Shown here in pieces: positions 36,815 through 45,370 of a DNA stretch of 64,000 nucleotides (positions within the stretch are counted from its first letter, which is position 1; every line of letters begins with the position of its first letter). The notes under the pieces are model-generated. The model saw only the letters and a program-made list of their open reading frames with translations. It was not told the DNA's origin and did no database searches. The position numbers were made by a program, and so were the translations under genes. Source of the DNA: Synechococcales cyanobacterium CNB (lineage in GTDB: Bacteria; Planctomycetota; Phycisphaerae; Phycisphaerales; UBA1924); assembly GCA_030263455.1 (NCBI GenBank), contig SZOZ01000008.1, positions 1 to 64,000 on the forward strand, given 5' to 3'.

Positions 36815-38569
36815 TTATCGGCCCATGACGAGGAGTTGCTGGACGAGTTCATCGGCGGTGCGGATGACCCGTGAGGCCGCGGCGTATCCGGTGGAGGAAA
36901 GGATGAGTTTGATGAACTCCTGTCCGAGATCGACGTTGGAGAGTTCGAGCGCGCCGCCGACGATGGAGCCTGCGCCGAAGGTGGTGGGCGTGGTGAGGAC
37001 CGGCTCGCCGCTGTTGGCGCCCGGGCGGAAGAGGTTTGAGCCGACGTCGACGAGTCCCGCGGCGTTGCTGAAGGAGGCGAGGACGACACGGCCGAGCGGG
37101 CGGATGAGGCCGTTGCTGAAGGAGCCGTAGATGGTGCCCTCGCGATCGACGCTGAAGTCGGTGAGCGCGCCGGGCGCTCGGCCGTCGCGGTAGGTGGAGG
37201 CGATCTGGGACTGGTTGCCTGCGAGGGCGGTGACGGACTCCTCGCCCTGCGAGAAGTGGATGTCGAAGGTGAGTGGCGTCACCGCGCCGGTGTTGTTGCG
37301 GTCGAGTCGGACCTGCACGGGCGTGGGATTGACGATCGCGCCGAAGGAGTCGAAGGAGACGGTGCCCGTGGTGAGGCGGACGTCGCCGTCGGTGTCGGCG
37401 GGTGACTCGACGTAGTAGCGCCAGGTGGTTCCGATGTCAGTCTTGGCTTCGAGGACCATGGTGAGCGAGGCGTCGATCTCGGAGCCGAGGGAGTCGTAGA
37501 CGATGAAGCTGGTGCGCTGGCTCTCGCCGGTGGCTTCGGCGAGTTTCGAGGGTGTGAACGGGAGTGCGGCGAGCGTGCCGTCGGGGTTGAGGAGTCGGAG
37601 TCCGGAGGTGGGCATTTCGAGGTCGTTTGCTGCGCCGGTGTTGCCTGAGAGGACGATGACGCCGTTGGCGGGGTCGAGCATCGCGCCGGCGGGGAGGCCG
37701 TCGGGGTTTGTGAGTTCGGTGCGCAGTCCGAGTCCTGCGTTGAGGAAGTCGAGGAGGTTCTGGACGGTGGTAGCGGGTGTGATGGCGAGGTCGCGGACTG
37801 GGAGGGCGGCGCCGCCCTTTCGCGCGCCGTTGAGTTGCAGCCGCTGTCCGTCGGCGAAGAGGGGGGTGCCGGAGCCGGGCTGAGCGGGGTTTTCGATTTC
37901 GGTGAGGAGGCTGGTGAGTTCAAGGAGACTGCCCTGCGGGGGGGGGACGGTCGCGCCGGGGATGAGGGAGAACCCGCCGGAGCTGGAGGAGAGGAGTTCG
38001 ATGATGGCGCCGCCGGTGGGGAGTTGCCCCGCGGCGTTGAGGTTCCCGCCGAAGCGGACGTTGGAGGAGGCTTCGGCGATGCTGCGTGTTCCGATGGGGA
38101 TATTGAGGCGAGTGAGTCCGCCCTGCTGGACGTTGAAGCGGTCATCGACGCCGTAGCCGAGGAGGACGTCGCCGTCGATGGTGACGAGGTCGTTGTTCTC
38201 GTCCTGTCGGAAGGCGCCGGAGCGTGTGTAGAAGCGTTCGCCGCCGCGTTCGACGATGAAGAATCCCTCGCCCTCGACGGCCATGTCCCGTGCGTCTCCG
38301 GTGGCTGAGATGGAGCCTTGCTTGAAGTCCCGGAGGGTGCCGCCGACGGAGACGCCGAGTCCGATCTGCGTCGGGTTGACGCCGCCTGATTCCTCGGAGG
38401 GTGGCGCGCCGGTGCGGATGTTCTGCTTGATCATGTCGCTGAAGAGGAGGCGTGTTGCCTTGTAGCCGTTGGTGTTGACGTTGGCGATGTTGTTGCCGAC
38501 GACCTCGATCTGTCGCGCGTTGGCGTTGAGACCCGAGAGGCCGGTGAACAGGGCGATGGTCGAAGACAT
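36815..38569 (-). CDS. flgE: Flagellar hook protein FlgE
   Basis: 584 residues, longer than enteric FlgE (about 400) and similar to long hook proteins. N-terminal rod-type motif with VVGNNIANVNTNGYKA (about 23-38), then MAVEGEGFFIVERGG (about 95-108). C-terminal helix with SNVDLGQEFIKLILSSTGYAA (two short segments, about 545-566). The central region is variable and surface exposed. A nine-base G tract (37938-37946) lies at the codons for VPPPQG. It follows the flg_new gene by 18 bases. Confidence 0.94.
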   Translation of the reverse strand: MSSTIALFTGLSGLNANARQIEVVGNNIANVNTNGYKATRLLFSDMIKQNIRTGAPPSEESGGVNPTQIGLGVSVGGTLRDFKQGSISATGDARDMAVEGEGFFIVERGGERFYTRSGAFRQDENNDLVTIDGDVLLGYGVDDRFNVQQGGLTRLNIPIGTRSIAEASSNVRFGGNLNAAGQLPTGGAIIELLSSSSGGFSLIPGATVPPPQGSLLELTSLLTEIENPAQPGSGTPLFADGQRLQLNGARKGGAALPVRDLAITPATTVQNLLDFLNAGLGLRTELTNPDGLPAGAMLDPANGVIVLSGNTGAANDLEMPTSGLRLLNPDGTLAALPFTPSKLAEATGESQRTSFIVYDSLGSEIDASLTMVLEAKTDIGTTWRYYVESPADTDGDVRLTTGTVSFDSFGAIVNPTPVQVRLDRNNTGAVTPLTFDIHFSQGEESVTALAGNQSQIASTYRDGRAPGALTDFSVDREGTIYGSFSNGLIRPLGRVVLASFSNAAGLVDVGSNLFRPGANSGEPVLTTPTTFGAGSIVGGALELSNVDLGQEFIKLILSSTGYAAASRVIRTADELVQQLLVMGR

Positions 38570-38587
38570 TGCTGAACTCCGGGGCGA

Positions 38588-39055
38588 TCAGGCGTTGTTC
38601 CGGCTCTCTTCCAGCGCACGGGCGAGCGAGGGCGCGACGCCCGGGCGTGGCACGAAGGACTCGACTCTGGGAGCGCCGGCGGCGCCGACTCGCACGACCG
38701 CGTCGATGCCGGTGAGGACGCCCTCGGTCTCGAGGTCCACGGTTCCGGTGATGGTGCGGGCGAGGACGTCGAGTTCGAGCGCCATGCCGTCGATGAGGAC
38801 GAGCGCGCGGCTCGCCCCCTCGGCGTGTGCGCGGTCGGCGGCGATGGCGAGGCGCTCGAGTTGCGAGGGCGAGAGTTGGACGCCCGCGCCCCGGGCGACC
38901 GTGACCTCCAGGCCGGTGTGCACGTCTCCTGCTCGTGCCTTGGCAAGGATCGCGGCGAACTCGCCGCCGGCCTGAGCGGGCGCGGCGAGGGCATCGGCCG
39001 GGGACGGCGCCCTCGCACCGAGCGCGCGCAGCATCTCGGCCCCGGCGGCGTTCAC
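38588..39055 (-). CDS. Flagellar operon protein (flg_new / DUF3766-like)
   Basis: 155 residues from the GTG at 39055, which overlaps the flgD stop by four bases (GTGA). The C-terminal part carries the family pattern GVQLSPSQLERLAIAADRA, then ALVLIDGMALELDVLARTITG (two short segments, about 65-110). Members sit between flgD and flgE in many flagellar operons; their role in hook assembly is not established. The N-terminal 55 residues are Ala-rich linker. Confidence 0.82.
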   Translation of the reverse strand: MNAAGAEMLRALGARAPSPADALAAPAQAGGEFAAILAKARAGDVHTGLEVTVARGAGVQLSPSQLERLAIAADRAHAEGASRALVLIDGMALELDVLARTITGTVDLETEGVLTGIDAVVRVGAAGAPRVESFVPRPGVAPSLARALEESRNNA

Positions 39056-39483
39056 GCCGCGGCCTCCTCGTGGGATTCGGCGAGCACCTCGTCGAGCCGC
39101 TTGACGGGGACGCGCTCGCCGTTGTCGAGTTTGAGCACGACGCCGGAGTCCGTGCGTGAGGCGGATCGCACGATGCCCTGGACCCGGGAGCCGCTCTCGG
39201 AGAGTCCGCTGACGTGGCGGCCGATGAGCGAGGCGCCGCTGACGAACTCGTTCTGCGTCACGAGTTGTCCCATCCGATCGGAGAGGTCCATGTCGGACTG
39301 GATCGAGCGGATGGTGGAGAGTTGCTGGAGGAGCGCGGTGGTGTCGTTGGGTTGGAGGGGGTCCTGGTTGGCGAGTTCGGTGAAGATGACCTTGAAGAAC
39401 TGCTCGGGCGAGAGCGCGGTCAGCCCGGCCCCCCCTGTCGGGGACGTACGGATCGCGCCCGCCCCCGCGATGCTGGTGGACAT
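39052..39483 (-). CDS. flgD: Flagellar hook capping protein FlgD, short form
   Basis: 143 residues. The capping domain is clear: LSPEQFFKVIFTELANQDPLQPNDTTALLQQL (in three short segments, about 24-55). A short C-terminal beta segment follows, but the tandem Ig-like domains of enteric FlgD (231 residues) are absent, as in Bacillus FlgD. FlgD caps the growing hook. It follows fliK by 42 bases. Confidence 0.92.
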   Translation of the reverse strand: MSTSIAGAGAIRTSPTGGAGLTALSPEQFFKVIFTELANQDPLQPNDTTALLQQLSTIRSIQSDMDLSDRMGQLVTQNEFVSGASLIGRHVSGLSESGSRVQGIVRSASRTDSGVVLKLDNGERVPVKRLDEVLAESHEEAAA

Positions 39484-39525
39484 CGGCGAGGCTCCGCGTT
39501 GTTGCGCCCGGCGACGCGCGATCCG

Positions 39526-40854
39526 TCACGCGACCACGTCGAGCCTGATGGGAACGGCGGCTCCGTCCGCCGTGACGACGATCTCGGCGGAACCGTCGAT
39601 CCATGACGGCCCGTCCGACCCCGCGCCATCCCTGGCGTCACCGTTGGTTGCCGGCGCGGCTCCCGCGCCGACCTCCGCGCCCGCATCCCGCGGGTCGCTT
39701 CGACCGTGCCCCTCCGGGCCGGTCCCTGCCGCGCCGTCTCCGCCGGCGCGATCGCTCTCGCCTCCGTCGCCGCTGGAAGGCTCTGCCTTCCCGTCGGGCA
39801 GGTGCTGCGCGTTCGGCTGCACAACGAGCCGATCGACGTGCAAACCCCGCGCCTCCAGCGCGGCCCGAAGCGACGACAGACCACGTTCGAGCAACTCGCG
39901 TGCCGCGCGTGTCGTCGGCTCCAGGAGCGCCGTGACGGCGCCTGCGCGCACGCCCATCGTGACGCGGACCATGCCGAGGGACTCGGGATGCAGTCGGAGG
40001 ACGACCTGGCCGTCGCCGCGTCGGAGGGCGGCTGCGAGGCCGCGCGTGAGCTGCGCCCGGAAGGCCTCCGCAGATGCGTCCTGTGGCGTTGGATGAGCCT
40101 GAGCGGATCGTGGTGTCGTCGTCGCGGCGCGAGCGGCGGCGCGGTCGAGGCTTGTGTTGATCGCGATGAGGGATCGGAGCGAGCCGGTTTCGCCGCCGCT
40201 TGTGCCCGCACCCGGTGAGGCGCTCGAGGCTGCCGATGGTCCGGTGGTGTGCGGCGGAACGCGAGCAGGTGTTCCGTTCGCCGGGGCCTGGGGAGGAGCC
40301 GTCCCATGCACAGGCGCTCTCGCCTCGCCGTAGACCGGAGATTGTTGAGCAGTGCCTGTCTTGTCGCCGGCTGCCGGCTGCTGCGCCGACGCATGCTGAT
40401 CGGACTGAGCTCGCTCATTCCCGTTGTCCGTGTTCGATCTCGCGTCCGAGCCGTGTGCGGCACGTTCGTTCGGCGCCGAGATCGCGGCGCGATCCGTGGT
40501 GGCGTTGAGCAAGGAATCCCTGAAGCCGGGTCGATCGCCCGCCGAGCGGAGTTCGTTCCGGGCCGCCTCGACGATGGGCTTCGTGGCGTTCGGCTCGGCG
40601 ACGGGATCGGAACGAGGGCGAGCGGCCTGTCGGGCCGCGAGTTCCTTCGCCAGACCGCCGGGTTCGGGGAGCGCACCGTCGGCGGCCTGGAGCGCAAAGT
40701 CCGCGGCTGCTCGCACGGTCACCGGCAAACCCTGCGCGAGCGCGCTCAACAATGCATCGAACCCGGCGTCCGTCGCCGGATTCCTGTGCGATTCATCCGC
40801 AGTCGCATGCGCTGCGCGGCGGGGCGTTTCAGGGAGTTGTGCGGCGATGTTCAA
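39526..40854 (-). CDS. fliK: Flagellar hook-length control protein FliK
   Basis: 442 residues. A long low-complexity Ala/Pro/Gly/Ser ruler region (about 80-240) and a C-terminal Flg_hook domain with LRLHPESLGMVRVTMG (about 285-300) and a helix to about 345; a second disordered stretch follows. FliK measures hook length and triggers the FlhB switch. The start is TTG at 40854, overlapping the motE-like stop by four bases (TTGA), with GGAGG nine bases upstream: a rare start codon kept for coupling. Confidence 0.88.
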   Translation of the reverse strand: MNIAAQLPETPRRAAHATADESHRNPATDAGFDALLSALAQGLPVTVRAAADFALQAADGALPEPGGLAKELAARQAARPRSDPVAEPNATKPIVEAARNELRSAGDRPGFRDSLLNATTDRAAISAPNERAAHGSDARSNTDNGNERAQSDQHASAQQPAAGDKTGTAQQSPVYGEARAPVHGTAPPQAPANGTPARVPPHTTGPSAASSASPGAGTSGGETGSLRSLIAINTSLDRAAARAATTTPRSAQAHPTPQDASAEAFRAQLTRGLAAALRRGDGQVVLRLHPESLGMVRVTMGVRAGAVTALLEPTTRAARELLERGLSSLRAALEARGLHVDRLVVQPNAQHLPDGKAEPSSGDGGESDRAGGDGAAGTGPEGHGRSDPRDAGAEVGAGAAPATNGDARDGAGSDGPSWIDGSAEIVVTADGAAVPIRLDVVA

Positions 40855-41555
40855 GGCCCGGCGCCTCCGGACGCCTGCGCAACGATGCCGTGCGTCCGGA
40901 GCCGTTCGAGCAAATCGGCTGCCAGGGCGGGGTCGTCGGCGACGAACTCGGCCATGACCTTCGAGCGAGTGCGGGAGGGCATGGCGTCGAGGTAGGCGAC
41001 GGCCTGGCTTTTTCCGTCGCCCCAGCCGTTGATGGGGGTGGCGGCGCCGGCTTCGCCGCCGATCAGTTCCATGAGCGCCGCCTTGGCGTCGGCGGGCTTG
41101 AGGCCGGCGAGGACGGAGAGCGCCTTGCGGAACTGCTCGTCGCCTTCAAGGGCGACGATGCGGTCGCGCATGGACTCGAAGGCCTCGCGCTCGGCGTCGA
41201 GTTCCACGCGTCGCTGTTCGAGTGTCCGCATCTCGCGCGCGACCATGGCAGCGACGGTGCGGGCCTCGTTGCGCATGCGTTCGAGGCGCTGGCGCTGGGC
41301 CTCGTCGTCGTGGAGCCGAAGGGCGATCGCGTCGGCGGATGAGGCGGGGATCGGCGGCGAGGTTTCGGCGACGGCTTGGGCCCGTTCGGCTCGTCGGGCG
41401 TCGCGCTCTTCCGGGGGTTCGCGCAGGACCTGACGGACGCGCTCGACGGTTGCCGCGTCGGCGCGTCCTGTGCTCCAGAGCCATGCGGCGACGCCGAGGA
41501 GAGCGATGAGGTGGGCCACGGCCATGACCGAGAGGATTGTCCACGCCGTTCTCAT
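40851..41555 (-). CDS. MotE/YlxF-like flagellar protein
   Basis: 234 residues. One N-terminal transmembrane helix (about 5-28), a charged coiled coil (about 65-135) and a C-terminal MgtE_N/FliG-like segment with LKPADAKAALMEL and YLDAMPSRTRSKVM (about 148-200). This is the MotE/YlxF layout; MotE chaperones the periplasmic MotC in alpha-proteobacteria, and the role elsewhere is unknown. Position between fliJ and fliK matches Bacillus ylxF. The start overlaps fliJ by ATGA and the end overlaps fliK. Confidence 0.78.
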   Translation of the reverse strand: MRTAWTILSVMAVAHLIALLGVAAWLWSTGRADAATVERVRQVLREPPEERDARRAERAQAVAETSPPIPASSADAIALRLHDDEAQRQRLERMRNEARTVAAMVAREMRTLEQRRVELDAEREAFESMRDRIVALEGDEQFRKALSVLAGLKPADAKAALMELIGGEAGAATPINGWGDGKSQAVAYLDAMPSRTRSKVMAEFVADDPALAADLLERLRTHGIVAQASGGAGP

Positions 41556-42022
41556 GGTTCAGTCTCCACAGCGGAGTCGGGGGCCCGGGCTGTGCGTGTG
41601 CCGATCTCGTCCACGAGCAGGAACTCGGCTTTCGCTTCGCCGCGCCTCCACTCCTCGTAGCGACGCTCCCTCAGCAGTTCCATCGCTCTCCGGCGCTTGG
41701 CGGCCTCGATGAGGAGGGCGCGGTCCTTTTCGATGCGCTTCATCAATCCTGCGAGTTCGATGGCGGCCCGGGAGGCGCGGGCGGCCAACTCGCCGGCGGC
41801 TGCGGCCTGCAACCGCACGGGCCAGAGATCGACGCGCCCCCCTTCGGCGAGCGCGTCGCGCAGAACGCCGCGCTCGGTGCGCGAGGCGCGCCGGCACTCG
41901 CGGATGAGCGATTCGAGGCGCAGCCGCTCACGTTCGAGGACCGCCACGGCGCGCTGGCGCTCGCGTTCCTCGCGTTGGCGCAGGTGGAGCACGGGTTGCA
42001 GTTTGAAGACGAACTTTGCCAC
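41552..42022 (-). CDS. fliJ: Flagellar export chaperone FliJ
   Basis: 156 residues, almost all one charged helical coiled coil starting FVFKLQPVLHLRQREE, as in FliJ. FliJ binds the FliI hexamer and FlhA, and escorts chaperones. Sequence is poorly conserved in the family, so the call leans on the N-terminal motif and the place after fliI, three bases downstream. Confidence 0.88.
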   Translation of the reverse strand: MAKFVFKLQPVLHLRQREERERQRAVAVLERERLRLESLIRECRRASRTERGVLRDALAEGGRVDLWPVRLQAAAAGELAARASRAAIELAGLMKRIEKDRALLIEAAKRRRAMELLRERRYEEWRRGEAKAEFLLVDEIGTRTARAPDSAVETEP

Positions 42023-42025
42023 GGG

Positions 42026-43426
42026 TTACCTCGCCATCGCGGCGGCGGCGTGCGTCGCGGCCGGGTTTCGCCCCGGGGGGATGGCCCTTCGGAGGTCTTC
42101 ACCCGCCCGCACCATGAGGCCGACCAGTCGCTCCCTTGCCATTTCGAAGGGTTCGGACTCGGACGACGACTGGCAGAGCAGTTCGTCGATTTCCTTTCGT
42201 CGTGCGATGGCGACGTCCGCTTCCGGGTCGGAGCCCGCGGCGTACGCGCCGATCTGCACGAGTTCCTCGACTTCGCGGTATCGGGCGACGAGGCGGAGCG
42301 CCTGCCGGCGTGCGGCGACGAGCACGCCGTCGCAGACCTCGTCGGCGACGCGGCTGACGGAGTCGAGCACGTCGACGGCTGGGTAGTGTCCTCGCTGGGC
42401 GAGGCGTCGGGAGAGGATGACGTGGCCGTCGAGGATGCCGCGAGCGGCGTCGGAGACCGGCTCGGTCATGTCGTCGCCTTCGACGAGGACGGCGTAGAGG
42501 CCGGTGATGGATCCGCCGCGGGACCTGGAAGAAGACTCGACCGCGCCGGCGCGTTCGAGGAGGCGTGCGAGCGCGGCGAAGACGCTGGGCGTGTAGCCGC
42601 GCGTGGCGGGCGGCTCGCCGGCGGAGAGGCCGACCTGACGGCAGGCGTGGGCGAAGCGCGTCACCGAGTCCATCATGAGCATGACGTCGCGCCCGCGGTC
42701 GCGGAAGAACTCGGCGGCGGCACATGCGGCCTTTGCGGCGCGGACGCGCATGACGGGCGACTCGTCGCCGGTGGCGACAACGACGACGGCTCGGGCCAGG
42801 CCGTCCTGCCCGAGTGCGTTCTCGACGAAGTCGCGGACCTCGCGTCCTCGCTCGCCGATGAGGGCGATGACGCTGACGTCGGCGGAGGTGAAGCGAGCGA
42901 CCTGCCCGAGGAGGGTGCTCTTGCCGACGCCGGGACCGGCGAAGATGCCGATGCGCTGGCCTCGCCCGAGTGTGGCCATGAGGTCCACGACGCGGACGCC
43001 GGTGTAGATGGCTTCGCGGATCGGTCGTCGTCGCATGGGTGCGAGGGGGTCTGGGTCGAGTGGCTGGGGCGCGAGATCGGCGACCGGCCCCTTGCCGTCG
43101 ATGGGGCGACCGAGGCCGTCCACGATGCGGCCGAGCATGTGCCGGCTGACGGCGATGGTCTGGGCGACCTGCTCTCCGACGACGCGGTCGCCGGGCCGAA
43201 CGCCTGAGCATCCGGTGAGCAGCATGATGATGGATTGCTCGCGGGTGAAGCCGACGACCTCGCCGGGAAGGATGGTGCCGTCGGTATGGACGGAGACAAG
43301 AGAGCCGACGGGCATGGGGAGGTCATCGACGAGGAGGGTGAGGCCGCGCAGGGAGGCAACGCGGCCGGAGACCCTGAGTGCCGGCTCTCGCCGGACCTGA
43401 TCGATCTGGGCTTCGAGGAGGGTCAC
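42026..43426 (-). CDS. fliI: Flagellum-specific ATPase FliI
   Basis: 466 residues from the GTG at 43426, which overlaps the fliH stop by four bases (GTGA). F1-type ATPase with Walker A GPGVGKST (164-171), the catalytic GERGREVRDF (about 191-200) and Walker B VMLMMD (Asp253). The hexamer unfolds and feeds substrates to the export gate. A longer in-frame form would add 40 Arg-rich residues and is rejected. Confidence 0.96.
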   Translation of the reverse strand: MTLLEAQIDQVRREPALRVSGRVASLRGLTLLVDDLPMPVGSLVSVHTDGTILPGEVVGFTREQSIIMLLTGCSGVRPGDRVVGEQVAQTIAVSRHMLGRIVDGLGRPIDGKGPVADLAPQPLDPDPLAPMRRRPIREAIYTGVRVVDLMATLGRGQRIGIFAGPGVGKSTLLGQVARFTSADVSVIALIGERGREVRDFVENALGQDGLARAVVVVATGDESPVMRVRAAKAACAAAEFFRDRGRDVMLMMDSVTRFAHACRQVGLSAGEPPATRGYTPSVFAALARLLERAGAVESSSRSRGGSITGLYAVLVEGDDMTEPVSDAARGILDGHVILSRRLAQRGHYPAVDVLDSVSRVADEVCDGVLVAARRQALRLVARYREVEELVQIGAYAAGSDPEADVAIARRKEIDELLCQSSSESEPFEMARERLVGLMVRAGEDLRRAIPPGRNPAATHAAAAMAR

Positions 43427-44154
43427 GCGGCGCGCTCCCGGGCGGCCTGGGCGCCGGACTGTCCTGTCAGGGCGGCGGCGATGCGTTCGAGTTGGGTGTC
43501 GATCGAGGCGTCGATGACGCCGCCGCGGTCGGTTTCGAGGACGCACGAGCCGCGGCCGAGGGATGGATCGGGACGGAGTTCGGCGTGTGCTGCGCCGCCG
43601 AGGCGCTCCAGGAGCGCGGGCATGGCGTCGCGGAGGCCCGGGAGGTCGTCGGGGTGCGCGGCGACGCGGAGGCGAGTGGGTCGTGTGACGAGGGCGAGCG
43701 CCTCGCGGACCTGCTCGGCGGCGACGGCGGGGTCGGTGCGGGCGACACGCTTGGCGACGCGACGGCCGATCTCGATGGCGAGTTCGAGCACGTCGCTTTT
43801 GGCTTCGACGAGCATCGATTCTCGGCGTGATTCAAAGGCTTGGAGAGCGTCGGTCCAGGCGGTTTCGAGGGCTGCGAGCCGCTGCCTTGCTTCGTCGAAC
43901 GCTTCGCTCCTTCCCTGCTCGCGTCCCTGGGCGAGGCCGCGTGCAAGCCCCTCGGCGCGCCCTTCTTCGGCGGCGCGAGCGCGGATCTGCGCGGCGTCGG
44001 CGTCGATCTTCGCCCGTGCGTCGGCGATGATGCGTTCGGCCTCGTCGATCGCTGCGTCGCGGATGAGGCTCGCGCGGCGTGCGAGGTCACCGAGGTCCAT
44101 GGCGGCTGCCCGTGCCGCCATCTGCCCCGCATCGTTGCCGCGGATCAGTGCCAT
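43423..44154 (-). CDS. fliH: Flagellar assembly protein FliH
   Basis: 243 residues from the ATG at 44154. A helical, charged N-terminal half with repeated Ala/Arg/Gly/Glu including EGLARGLAQGREQGR (GxxxG-like, about 75-92), then a V-ATPase-E-like C-terminal domain (about 110-235). FliH inhibits and anchors FliI at the C ring. GGAG lies ten bases before the ATG. The 169 bases between fliG and fliH hold no gene I can see. Confidence 0.9.
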   Translation of the reverse strand: MALIRGNDAGQMAARAAAMDLGDLARRASLIRDAAIDEAERIIADARAKIDADAAQIRARAAEEGRAEGLARGLAQGREQGRSEAFDEARQRLAALETAWTDALQAFESRRESMLVEAKSDVLELAIEIGRRVAKRVARTDPAVAAEQVREALALVTRPTRLRVAAHPDDLPGLRDAMPALLERLGGAAHAELRPDPSLGRGSCVLETDRGGVIDASIDTQLERIAAALTGQSGAQAARERAA

Positions 44155-44323
44155 GGCGAGTGTTCTCCGTGTCGTGTCGGGGAGTGGTCGAGGTGCCGAG
44201 GGATCAAGGGATGAAGGGGTTTGCAGCGTGCGCGATCGTGCATTCGTGCGCACGGCGTCCTGTTTGGGTCTTCCGCGTCGCCGGACCCATATCCGCGGTC
44301 GATAGTTCCTTGTCCACCGTTCG

Positions 44324-45364
44324 TCACACGACCATCTCCGCCTCGCCGCCGCGGCCCTGGATGAGCACCTCGCCGGCCTCTTCGAGCCGTCGGACCACGT
44401 CGACGATGCGCTGCTGGGCGGCCTCGACGTCGCTGACGCGCACGGGCCCCATGAACTCCATGTCCTCCTTGATGAGGGCGGCGGCGCGTTGCGACATGTT
44501 GGTGAAGATTTTTTCCTGGAGTTCCGGGCTTGCGGTCTTGAGGGCGAGGGCGAGTTCGTCGTTGTCCACTTCCTTGAGGACGGCCTGGATGCCCTTGTCG
44601 TTGACGAGGAGGATGTCCTCGAAGACGAACATGAGGCGGCGAATCTGCTCGACGAGGTCGGGGTCCTCGGCTTCGAGGCCCTCCATGATGGACTTCTCGG
44701 TCGCGCGGTCGGCGAGGTTGAGCACCTCGGCGACGGTGTCGACGCCGCCGGCCTTCTCCATCGACTGCATGAGCATGTTGGCCAGTCGGCTTTCGAGGCC
44801 GCGCTCGACTTCCTTGATGACTTCCGGGTTGGTCTGCTCCATGTTGGCGATGCGTTTGACGACTTCGAGCTGCTTCTGGAGGGGGAGGCCGGCGAGGATT
44901 TCGGCGGCCTTGTGGTGCGGGAGGTGGCAGAGGATGAGCGCGATGGTCTGCGGGTGCTCGTCCTGGATGAAGGTGAGAAGGTTCTCGCTCTCGGCGCGCT
45001 GGAGGAAGGAGAAGGGAGTCTTCTGGACCTGCGTCTGTATCTGCTGCACCATCCGATCCGCGTCCTTGGGGTCGAGGGACTTGGAGAGGACGGCGCGTGC
45101 GTAATCGACGTTGCCTTCGCGGGCGTACTGGCTGGCGATCGTGAGGCCATAGAACTCCTCAACGACGCCGGCGATGAGTTCGGGCGGTGCGCGGCCGAGG
45201 CTGGCGAGTTCGCGCATGACCTCCTCGACGGCTTCGGGCGGCATCTTCGCGAGGACGACGCCGGCCTTCTCGGGGCCGACGGCGAGGAGGAGCACGGCCG
45301 CCTTGGTGAGGCCTTCGAGTTCGTGGGGCGAACTCGGGAGTTTGTCGTGCGGCTTGCGCGGCAT
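44324..45364 (-). CDS. fliG: Flagellar motor switch protein FliG
   Basis: 346 residues, normal length. The three-domain FliG is seen: N-terminal domain with LTKAAVLLLAVGPEKAG (about 18-34), middle domain with the FliM-binding EHPQT motif (about 125-130) and C-terminal torque domain with charged residues in VFEDILLVNDKGIQAVL (about 240-256). The EHPQT motif is intact although no fliM gene is in this locus. It follows fliF by six bases. Confidence 0.96.
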   Translation of the reverse strand: MPRKPHDKLPSSPHELEGLTKAAVLLLAVGPEKAGVVLAKMPPEAVEEVMRELASLGRAPPELIAGVVEEFYGLTIASQYAREGNVDYARAVLSKSLDPKDADRMVQQIQTQVQKTPFSFLQRAESENLLTFIQDEHPQTIALILCHLPHHKAAEILAGLPLQKQLEVVKRIANMEQTNPEVIKEVERGLESRLANMLMQSMEKAGGVDTVAEVLNLADRATEKSIMEGLEAEDPDLVEQIRRLMFVFEDILLVNDKGIQAVLKEVDNDELALALKTASPELQEKIFTNMSQRAAALIKEDMEFMGPVRVSDVEAAQQRIVDVVRRLEEAGEVLIQGRGGEAEMVV

Positions 45365-45370
45365 CGCTCG

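Noticed and set aside
41537-43207. 556-codon plus-strand frame antisense to fliJ and fliI
   Set aside because: Same artefact; the minus strand encodes intact FliI with Walker motifs.
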